NCBI RefSeq assembly: GCF_017052465.1
Contig: NZ_JAFHKT010000141.1
Location: forward strand, 1-64,000
Direction: 5' to 3'
Source: Arthrobacter pascens
Lineage (GTDB): Bacteria > Actinomycetota > Actinomycetes > Actinomycetales > Micrococcaceae
Length of the DNA stretch: 64,000 nt
Part shown: piece after piece, positions 24,633 through 31,381 of the stretch
How positions within the stretch are numbered: the stretch's first letter is position 1
How the letters are laid out: the number at the start of each line of letters is the position of its first letter
Position numbers and translations under genes: made by a program
Notes under the pieces: generated by a model
What the model saw: the letters and a program-made list of their open reading frames with translations, nothing else
What the model was told of the DNA's origin: nothing
The model's database searches: none

Positions 24633-26087
24633 ATGAGCTCTTCATTTGACCCCAATACGCTCCACACTGACCTGTTCATAGATGGCGCTTGGCAGAAGGC
24701 CGCCAGTGGCGCCACTTTCCCGGTGGAAAATCCGGCCACCCATGAGATCATCGCCCACGTAGCCGACGGCGGCCCCGAAGAAGCCAGCGCAGCCATCGAA
24801 GCCGCCGGCCGCGCTCAGGCGGAGTGGGGCAAATCCACACCCCGCCAGCGGGCGGACATCCTCCGGCGCGCCTTTGAGCTGGTCATTGCCAACACTGACC
24901 GTCTGGCAGCGATCATGACCGCCGAGATGGGCAAGCCCCTTGCCGAGGCAAAGGGCGAAGTGGCCTACGGCGCCGAAATGCTTCGCTGGTTCTCGGAAGA
25001 AGCCGTCCGCATCGGCGGCGATCACGCCACCTCCGTTGACGGCAACACCCGGATCATGATCACCAAGGAACCGGTCGGTCCGTGCGTGCTGGTCACGCCG
25101 TGGAACTTTCCGCTGGCCATGGGCGCCCGCAAGATCGCCCCTGCCGTCGCCGCGGGCTGCACCATGGTCTTCAAGCCCGCCGAGCTGACGCCGCTGACAT
25201 CCCTTGCCCTGGTGGACATTTTCAAGCAGGCCGGCCTCCCTGACGGCGTCCTGAACGTGGTCACGACCTCCAGCGCCGCCGGCGTGGTTGGGACTTGGAC
25301 CAGCAGCGGCATTGCACGGAAGATCAGCTTCACCGGCTCCACCGGGGTGGGCAAGATCCTGCTGCGCCAGGCCGCCGACAACGTCATGCGCTCCTCGATG
25401 GAACTGGGTGGAAATGCCCCGTTCATCGTCCTGGCCGACGCGGACATCGAGAAGGCCGTCGACGGCGCCATGAAGGCGAAGATGCGGAACATGGGCGAGG
25501 CCTGCACCGCCGCGAATCGTTTCTTCGTGCACCGCTCCGTGGTGGAGGAATTCAGCGAGAAGTTCGCCAAGAAGATCTCCGAACTGCGGGTAGGCAACGG
25601 CGCCGTGGAAGGCACCGAGGTCGGACCCCTGATCGAACAGAAGGGCCTGGACAAGGTCGAGAGCCTCGTGGCCGACGCGGTCGCCAAGGGGGCACGCGTC
25701 CTGACCGGAGGAAGCCGCCCGGAGGGTCCGGGATACTTCTACACCCCCACCGTCCTGACCGACGTGCCCCTGACCGCGGAACTGATGAGCACCGAAATCT
25801 TCGGCCCGGTAGCAGCCATCACGGCGTTCGACAGCGAGGACGAAGTGCTTCGCCTCGCCAACGACACGGAGTGGGGTCTCGTTGGCTACGTCTTTACTGA
25901 GAACATGGACAAGGCCCTTCGCTTCTCCGCAGAACTGGAGGTGGGCATGGTCGGACTGAACACCGGCCTGGTTTCCAATCCTGCAGCACCGTTCGGAGGC
26001 GTCAAGCAGTCCGGGCTGGGACGCGAAGGCGGCAAGATTGGCATCGAGGAATTTCTTGAGACCAAATACACCGCAATAGCGGTCTAG
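24633..26087 (+). CDS. gabD: NAD(P)-dependent succinate-semialdehyde dehydrogenase
   Basis: 484 residues. PWNFPLAMGARKIAPAVAAG, the NAD-binding SFTGSTGVGKILL, the catalytic Glu in MELGGNAPFIV and the catalytic Cys in MGEACTAANRFF are present, and the C-terminus AAPFGGVKQSGLGREGG is diagnostic of the GabD group. It oxidises succinate semialdehyde to succinate, the last step of GABA-type catabolism. ATG 24633 has GAAAG upstream, 28 bp after gabT. Confidence 0.9.
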   Translation: MSSSFDPNTLHTDLFIDGAWQKAASGATFPVENPATHEIIAHVADGGPEEASAAIEAAGRAQAEWGKSTPRQRADILRRAFELVIANTDRLAAIMTAEMGKPLAEAKGEVAYGAEMLRWFSEEAVRIGGDHATSVDGNTRIMITKEPVGPCVLVTPWNFPLAMGARKIAPAVAAGCTMVFKPAELTPLTSLALVDIFKQAGLPDGVLNVVTTSSAAGVVGTWTSSGIARKISFTGSTGVGKILLRQAADNVMRSSMELGGNAPFIVLADADIEKAVDGAMKAKMRNMGEACTAANRFFVHRSVVEEFSEKFAKKISELRVGNGAVEGTEVGPLIEQKGLDKVESLVADAVAKGARVLTGGSRPEGPGYFYTPTVLTDVPLTAELMSTEIFGPVAAITAFDSEDEVLRLANDTEWGLVGYVFTENMDKALRFSAELEVGMVGLNTGLVSNPAAPFGGVKQSGLGREGGKIGIEEFLETKYTAIAV

Positions 26088-26128
26088 AGAGCTCAGTAAG
26101 CCGAAGAATGGAATGAAGGGGGATGCTA

Positions 26129-26821
26129 ATGGCGGCACCAGAAGGACTGTTTGTCCTGGAAGGAAGGCCCACGGCGCAGCTGATCGCTGATCAGCTGCGG
26201 GAACAGATTGTCCAGGGGACTTTCCGCCCGGGACAGCAGATCAATGAATCTGCAGTGGCCGCGCAGTTGCGCACGTCCAGAGGCCCACTCAGGGAAGCAC
26301 TTCAGCGCCTGTGCCAAGAGGGTCTCCTGATCAGCCACCGCAACCGTGGGGTCTTCGTCCTGGAGCTTTCGACCGCCGACATCAAGGAGATCTACGCCGT
26401 CCGCGAGGCGGTGGAACTGGCCGCGTCCAACACCTTGATGGATGCCGGGCAGGACCAGATCAACGACACCTGCCGGGTGCTGAAGGAAATCATCGGGGAC
26501 ATGGCGAAGCACGTCGCTGTATCCGACTGGCAGGCGATTGCACGGCTGGACATGCAATTCCACACCACCTTCGTTGCAGGCACGGGCAATACCCGGCTGA
26601 TCCGGATTTACGAGACACTGGCAGCGGAATCGAGAATGTGCATTCTCAGCCTGGAAGTTGCCTACCCCCGCCTGGATGTGCTGGTCCAGGAACACCAGAA
26701 CCTTTTGGACCTGCTCGAAGCAGGCGACCGAAAAGGGTTGCAGCAGGCCGTCAAACGCCACCTGCAAAAGGCTGTTGAAGATCTCACCGTCACAAGGCAA
26801 GACAACGAAATCACCGCCTAG
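26129..26821 (+). CDS. GntR-family (FCD) transcriptional regulator, copy 1
   Basis: About 230 residues. The winged helix (QLIADQLREQIVQGTFRPGQ, then SRGPLREALQRLCQEGLL and RNRGVFVLEL) comes first. A C-terminal FCD helical domain with His residues (LDMQFHTTFVAGTGN and VKRHLQKAV) should bind a metal and an effector acid. The start at 26129, six bases after AAGGGGG, matches the start of its paralogue at 28989. It ends the first catabolic operon and is the best candidate to bind the ATTGTTGACAAT sites. A strong hairpin follows. Confidence 0.85.
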   Translation: MAAPEGLFVLEGRPTAQLIADQLREQIVQGTFRPGQQINESAVAAQLRTSRGPLREALQRLCQEGLLISHRNRGVFVLELSTADIKEIYAVREAVELAASNTLMDAGQDQINDTCRVLKEIIGDMAKHVAVSDWQAIARLDMQFHTTFVAGTGNTRLIRIYETLAAESRMCILSLEVAYPRLDVLVQEHQNLLDLLEAGDRKGLQQAVKRHLQKAVEDLTVTRQDNEITA

Positions 26822-26848
26822 GGCGGTCCTCGAGCAGGATCCACAGTC

Positions 26849-26885
26849 AAGAGGTGGCCAGGTCCCATGGACCTGGCCACCTCTT
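26849..26885 (+). terminator. Strong intrinsic terminator
   Basis: A perfect 17-bp stem (26849-26865 with 26869-26885) and a 3-nt loop CAT, followed by CCCTTTT. It closes the first transporter-catabolic operon after the GntR gene. Confidence 0.85.
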
Positions 26886-26952
26886 CCCTTTTGCCCTGTG
26901 GGATGCCCGCCACGTGCATAGGCGGGACGAAAAGATGCCCACAAAAACTTTC

Positions 26953-26969
26953 TGTAAATTGTCGATGAT
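26953..26969. promoter_or_regulatory. Diverged GntR-type operator before the second transporter set
   Basis: TGTAAATTGTCGATGAT matches the flank and left half of the operator at 19238-19254 (TGTAAATTGTCAACAGT) but has lost symmetry on the right. It lies 85 bp before the second binding-protein gene, in the position expected for control of copy 2. Confidence 0.45.
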
Positions 26970-27053
26970 CTGCGATTCGGGTGGTTCCATTAGTAGGTAG
27001 GAACGTTAGCGGCGGTCCGATCAGGAGTTCCTTCCGCCTCCAGGGAAGCAGCG

Positions 27054-27980
27054 ATGAAGACCAGAAGCAAAGTCCAGCGTGCAGTTGCAGGATTGGCGGT
27101 TATGTTGGCCCTCGGCGCGTGCGGCGCCGGTGGCAGCAGTGATCCGGCACGGGAGGGCCCGAACACATTAAATACGACGGACATCTCCGAGGGTGTCCAG
27201 CCCGACGAGGCGGCGGTCAAGCTCTTGCCGCAGCCCTACAAGGACAAGGGTGAACTCACGGTGGCCATGGACCTTCACTACCCGCCCACCACGTTCCTCG
27301 CCGATGACAACGTCACCCCGATCGGTTTGAACCCGGACATGGCACGGCTGATTGCCAAGAAGCTTGGACTGAAGCTGAAGTTCGAGAATACCGCGTTCGA
27401 CACGATCATTCCCGGTCTTGACGGTGGCCGCTATGACTTCACCGCCACCACGATGTCCCCCACCGCCGAACGGCTGGAGGTGCTGGACATGATCGACTAC
27501 TTCAATGGAGGGCTTTCTGTTGCCGTGGCCCACGGCAACCCCCTGAACATCAGCAATGACGATATGTGCGGCAGGAACATCGCTGTCACCAAGGGCTCCA
27601 ACGCCCAACTGAAGCACCTGCCGAACATCTCCGAATGGACCTGCACCTCCAAGGGCAAGCCAGCCATCAACGGCGTCACACTTCCCAACGTCCAGGAAGC
27701 ACTCACGCAGCTGGCGTCCAAGAGGGTCGACGGCGTCTGCTACGACACTGTTTCGCTCGTGTGGGCAGACAAGCAACAGCCGAACACCTTCACGATCCTT
27801 TCTCCGCAGGTGGACACTCGATCCGACCATGTGGTTGCCATTGCCCTGAAAAAGGGATCGACGTTGACACCCGCGCTGCAGGCAGCTGTTCAGTCCGCAC
27901 TGGATAGCCCCGAATACAAGAAGTCGCTCGCCAATTGGGGCCTCGAGGCGGGCGCCATCACCGAAGCAAAGCTCAACTAG
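27054..27980 (+). CDS. Polar amino-acid ABC transporter substrate-binding lipoprotein (copy 2)
   Basis: 308 residues with lipobox LGACGA, closely similar to copy 1 at 19503 over its full length (shared DISEGVQPDEAAVKLLPQ against DISEGIQPDEAAVKLLPQ, and GELTVAMDLHYPPTTFL). Differences cluster where ligand contacts are expected, such as MIDYFNGGLSVAVAH against MVTYVSTGVSVAVAH, so the ligand may differ. It has its own diverged operator upstream and is followed by a permease, but no ATPase. Confidence 0.9.
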   Translation: MKTRSKVQRAVAGLAVMLALGACGAGGSSDPAREGPNTLNTTDISEGVQPDEAAVKLLPQPYKDKGELTVAMDLHYPPTTFLADDNVTPIGLNPDMARLIAKKLGLKLKFENTAFDTIIPGLDGGRYDFTATTMSPTAERLEVLDMIDYFNGGLSVAVAHGNPLNISNDDMCGRNIAVTKGSNAQLKHLPNISEWTCTSKGKPAINGVTLPNVQEALTQLASKRVDGVCYDTVSLVWADKQQPNTFTILSPQVDTRSDHVVAIALKKGSTLTPALQAAVQSALDSPEYKKSLANWGLEAGAITEAKLN

Positions 27981-28024
27981 GGGACGCTGTGCTGAAATTC
28001 AATGGCCGCGGAGGTGGAACCAAT

Positions 28025-28921
28025 ATGACTCCGGTGGACCCGGCGCTCAAGCCGAGGCTCCGGCGTCGAAGTGCCTTTGAATACTTCGCCTGGATCATAT
28101 GTTGCCTGCTGGCCGTGGGCGTGCTCTTTTCGGTATCGACTAATCCAAACTTCAAGTGGAATGTGGTCGCCAGATACTTCACCCATGAAACCATCATCCG
28201 CGGCCTGATGCTCACCATCTTCCTCACGGTTGCCAGCATGGTCCTCGGAACTCTCCTGGGCCTGGTGCTGGCGATCATGAGGTCCTCCAGGATCAAACCG
28301 ATCGCGGCCACGGCGGGTGTCTACATCACGCTGTTCCGCGGGACCCCGGTGCTGGTGCAGCTCATCTTCTGGTTCAACATCGCCGCACTGTACCCGAACC
28401 TGACCATCGGAATTCCCTTCACCGACATCAGCACCGCCGTCGACATCAATGCCCTGATGGCGCCCATCACCGCGGCCTTGATCGGCCTGACCCTCAACGA
28501 GGCCGCCTACATGGCGGAGATCATCCGCGGCGGATTCTCCGCCGTCGGAAAGGGCCAGATCGAAGCTGCCGACTCGCTGGGAATGAGCGCAGCAACGAAA
28601 ATGCGCAAGGTCATCATCCCCCAGGCCATGCCTTCGATCATTCCAGCCACCGGCAACCAGGTCATCGGCATGTTCAAGGAAACCTCCCTCGTCAGCGTGC
28701 TCGGCGTCGCCGAGTTGCTCCAAAGCGCCCAGCTCATCTACGCGCGCACCTACGAGACCATCCCGCTGCTCATCGTCGCCAGCCTCTGGTACCTCGTGAT
28801 GACCCTCCTCCTGAGCTATCCGCAATCCCAGCTTGAGAAAAAGTACTCCCGTGCATCCTCCAGGCTTCCCCGGAAAGCGAAAAAGGTTGCGCTGACAGAA
28901 CCGGAAGGTATCGCCCGATGA
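28025..28921 (+). CDS. Amino-acid ABC transporter permease (copy 2)
   Basis: 298 residues, almost collinear with the permease at 20475, including [15 protein letters not shown] and [14 protein letters not shown]. The last 60 bp are nearly identical in DNA to copy 1. ATG 28025 follows GGAGGTGG. Its stop still overlaps an ATG in an ATGA, as in copy 1, but the frame that opens there is only 13 codons long (28918-28959) and not an ATPase. Probably energised by the ATPase encoded at 21368. Confidence 0.9.
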   Translation: MTPVDPALKPRLRRRSAFEYFAWIICCLLAVGVLFSVSTNPNFKWNVVARYFTHETIIRGLMLTIFLTVASMVLGTLLGLVLAIMRSSRIKPIAATAGVYITLFRGTPVLVQLIFWFNIAALYPNLTIGIPFTDISTAVDINALMAPITAALIGLTLNEAAYMAEIIRGGFSAVGKGQIEAADSLGMSAATKMRKVIIPQAMPSIIPATGNQVIGMFKETSLVSVLGVAELLQSAQLIYARTYETIPLLIVASLWYLVMTLLLSYPQSQLEKKYSRASSRLPRKAKKVALTEPEGIAR

Positions 28922-28959
28922 GTCGTCGTCGAATCCTTTACTGTGTAGAAAAAACGTAG
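28918..28959 (+). pseudogene. Residual start of the lost ATPase gene
   Basis: ATG AGT overlaps the permease stop exactly as the ATPase start does in copy 1, then the frame reads MSRRRILYCVEKT and stops. No further similarity to the ATPase is visible. I infer that the ATPase and catabolic genes were deleted after duplication, joining this start to the region before the second GntR gene. Confidence 0.5.
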
Positions 28960-28988
28960 TTTGACCAAGAGTGAGATGAGGGAAATCA

Positions 28989-29663
28989 ATGGCGGCACCG
29001 GAAGGACTGTTTGTCCTGGAGGGAAGGCCCACGGCGCAGCTGATCGCCGATCAGCTGCGGGAACTAATCGTCCAAGGGACATTCCGTCCAGGACAGCAGA
29101 TCAATGAGTCGGCCCTGGCCAGTCAGCTGAATACGTCCAGGGGTCCTCTCCGGGAAGCACTGCAGCGCTTAAGCCAGGAGGGGATCCTGGTTAGCCACCG
29201 CAACCGCGGGGTGTTCGTCCTGGAGCTTTCGACCGATGACATCAAAGAGATCTACGCCGTCCGCGAGGCAGTGGAATCAGCCGCCGCAAACATACTGATG
29301 GATGCCGGGCAGGAGAAGATCAATGACACCTGCGACGTGCTGAAGGGAATCATCAAGGACATGGCGAAGCAGGTTGCCGTGTCCGACTGGCAGGCAATTG
29401 CACGGCTGGACATGCAGTTCCACACTTCGTTCGTGGCCGGAACGGGAAATTCCCGCCTCTTCCGGATTTACGAGACACTGGCAGCCGAATCGAGAATGTG
29501 CATACTCAACCTGGAAGTTTCCTACCCCCGCCTGGACGCGCTGGTCCAGGAGCATCAGATCCTCCTGGATCTACTGGAGGCAGGTAACAGAAAGGGACTC
29601 CAGCACGCCATCAAGAAGCACCTGCGACAGGCCGTTGAGGATCTCACCGCCACCATGGCATAA
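28989..29663 (+). CDS. GntR-family (FCD) transcriptional regulator, copy 2
   Basis: 224 residues, very similar to copy 1 from the first residue (MAAPEGLFVLEGRPTAQLIA) to near the end. The recognition helix region differs slightly (NTSRGPLREALQRLSQEG against RTSRGPLREALQRLCQEG), so both may bind the same operator. The FCD domain residues are kept. GAGATGAGGG lies upstream. Whether the two copies compete or answer to different effectors cannot be told. Confidence 0.85.
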   Translation: MAAPEGLFVLEGRPTAQLIADQLRELIVQGTFRPGQQINESALASQLNTSRGPLREALQRLSQEGILVSHRNRGVFVLELSTDDIKEIYAVREAVESAAANILMDAGQEKINDTCDVLKGIIKDMAKQVAVSDWQAIARLDMQFHTSFVAGTGNSRLFRIYETLAAESRMCILNLEVSYPRLDALVQEHQILLDLLEAGNRKGLQHAIKKHLRQAVEDLTATMA

Positions 29664-29725
29664 CACGGCGATTCTGCTGTAACCATACCGGGCCGACACA
29701 AGCAGGCATGTTTTTCATCCTAGCA

Positions 29726-29749
29726 ATTGTCAACAATCGACGATAGACT
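29726..29749. promoter_or_regulatory. GntR-type operator, right-most copy, with -10-like TAGACT
   Basis: ATTGTCAACAAT plus CGACGATAGA, identical over 22 bp to 11791-11812. TAGACT (29744-29749) could serve as a -10 for rightward transcription, which would start almost exactly at GTG 29755 and give a leaderless mRNA. The genes now downstream are unrelated small ORFs and a truncated aminotransferase. Confidence 0.55.
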
Positions 29750-29835
29750 GTGAGGTGAAATTCTGTAGGTGGGTACGGGGCTTGACCGGCAGGCACGCGT
29801 GCGCCTGGACGTGGACCAGAAAGGCGGATAGTGCA

Positions 29836-30033
29836 ATGGTTAGTCTGATCGTGCTCATCGCAGCAGGGCTCCTGACCAGCTCAAGCGCGGTGTCGCGCTT
29901 TCCCTGGTCCGCTGCAGACGCAAGGAGTCCGAGAAGGTTCGGAATCAGCTCCCTGGTGCAGATCTGCGCTGGCATCCTTGCCTTGGGTTCGATCCTTCTT
30001 GCTGTTCATGTTCAACGAGGCGGCTTCCAGTGA
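29836..30033 (+). CDS. Small membrane protein, 65 aa, hypothetical
   Basis: Two hydrophobic helices, VSLIVLIAAGLLTSSSAVS and LVQICAGILALGSILLAV, joined by a short basic loop. ATG 29836 has AAAGGCGGA about 8 bp upstream. A leaderless start at GTG 29755 would add 27 residues that look unlike protein. Its stop overlaps the start of the next ORF by 4 bp (GTGA). No family recognised. Confidence 0.45.
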   Translation: MVSLIVLIAAGLLTSSSAVSRFPWSAADARSPRRFGISSLVQICAGILALGSILLAVHVQRGGFQ

Positions 30034-30248
30034 CTGAACTGATCTTCCACGATCCGCTTGCGAATTCAGGGCCCGAACAGCAAGCAGACCGCTCCCGCGT
30101 CGCTGACATGTATGTTCACGGTTCACCCCAATCGAAACGCGTCGAAAGGAAACGCCTGAACAAGAAGAGGCCCGCTACACGAGCCGATGCGATCGAAGCT
30201 GTTTCACGGGAACTCGAACTCCTCGCTCGGAGGAGGCGACAGCCGTGA
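30030..30248 (+). CDS. Small basic hypothetical protein, 72 aa
   Basis: A GTG start overlaps the stop of the small membrane protein by 4 bp, suggesting coupling. The C-terminal half is strongly basic and helical (KRVERKRLNKKRPATRADAI, then RELELLARRRRQP). No ribosome-binding site of its own. It overlaps the start of the truncated aminotransferase frame, so one of the two may not be real. Confidence 0.35.
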   Translation: MTELIFHDPLANSGPEQQADRSRVADMYVHGSPQSKRVERKRLNKKRPATRADAIEAVSRELELLARRRRQP

Positions 30249-31254
30249 GTCACACGGAAAGCGGACACATCGTGCCACTGATTCCGTTCTCGCCGACGAA
30301 CTCCTTGCGTACCTGGAAGCGACTCCCGAGCGCACGACGGCCGAACGGCTGCTCATCACGAGCGGCGGAATGCAGGGCCTGGACCTTGCGGCCAAGCTGT
30401 TCGTTGACCCAGGAGACCTCGTCATTGTCGAGGCACCGACCTACACCAACGGAAGCGCCACGCTCCTGGCGTACGGTGCGGACATCCTTGAGGCGCCCAT
30501 CGACGATCAGGGCCTGATCGTTGAAGCATTGCCGGACCTGGTTCACCAAGCGGGCCGTGTGCCCAAGGCAATTTACGTCATTCCGAATTTCCAGAACCCC
30601 ACCGGGACGGCAATGTCCCTGGAGCGCCGCCATCTCCTGCTGGACCTCGCCAGGAAATGGGGAACCATCATCATCGACGACGACCCCTATGGGATGTTGC
30701 GTTTCGGCGGAGATCACATCCCGGGATTCCGCGAGCTGGGCGGCGGGGATTCGCTCGTCTTCTCCGTCCGCACTTTTTCCAAGATCCTCGCTCCAGGGCT
30801 CCGTGTCGGCTGGGTGGACGCAGACCCTGCCATCGTGGCGAAACTCATCGATGCAAAACAGACGATGGACACCTGCACCAACGTTCCCAACCAACTTCTG
30901 GCAGCCGAGTTCCTTCGCCGCGGTGGCCTTGAGCCACATCTGCGGCGGCTCCGCAGCGAATATCAGAGGCGGATGATGGCGATGCAGACGTCGCTGGAGC
31001 GCCACTTCAGCGAACAGGCGGCATGGACGAATCCCCAGGGCGGATTCTTCCTGTGGCTCACATTCGGTGAACATGTCGACACTTCGAAGCTCTTTGATTT
31101 GGGTGTCCCCAACGGTGTGGCGTTTATCCCCGGACGGGCGTTTTCCGTGACAGGGAGGTTCGGCAACGCTCTGCGGCTGTGCTTTGCTTCGCAGACGCCT
31201 GAGCGGACGGAGCTCGGCATTTCCCGGCTGGCGGATACGCTCAGGTCCCTCTGA
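30187..31254 (+). pseudogene. N-terminally truncated PLP aminotransferase (fold type I, LysN/MocR-like)
   Basis: About 320 residues of a class I/II aminotransferase are intact: ERLLITSGGMQGLDLAAKL, APTYTNGSATL, PNFQNPTGTAMS, IIDDDPYGMLRF and the PLP lysine in RTFSKILAPGLRVGW. The family normally has about 80 more N-terminal residues, including the YGxxxGxxxLR segment needed for the active site. Here they are replaced by non-homologous sequence (MRSKLFHGNSNSSLGGG), with no ribosome-binding site. Probably a deletion fused the 3' part to unrelated upstream DNA. Likely inactive. Confidence 0.65.
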
Positions 31255-31381
31255 GCATCCGACGGCGGAGCTCTGGCCTGCGGGGGCAAGCAAGAGTAGC
31301 GTCGGTGAAAGACATGGCGATGGCGGCGGCCTGGCCACAAGGTCCGGGCGCGCCGGCGTTGGTTTCTTGAAGGGGCCCGTG

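Noticed and set aside
17117..26087. Complete Puu putrescine pathway
   Set aside because: PuuB-, PuuC-, GabT- and GabD-like genes are present, but no gamma-glutamylputrescine synthetase or hydrolase was found.
24642..26138. 498-codon open frame on the minus strand
   Set aside because: Antisense of gabD; composition follows the codon shadow of the real gene.
11791..31254. Island as an integrated phage or transposon
   Set aside because: No integrase, transposase, tRNA junction or terminal repeats beyond the operator pair were seen; the identical 22-bp sites are better explained as regulator sites.
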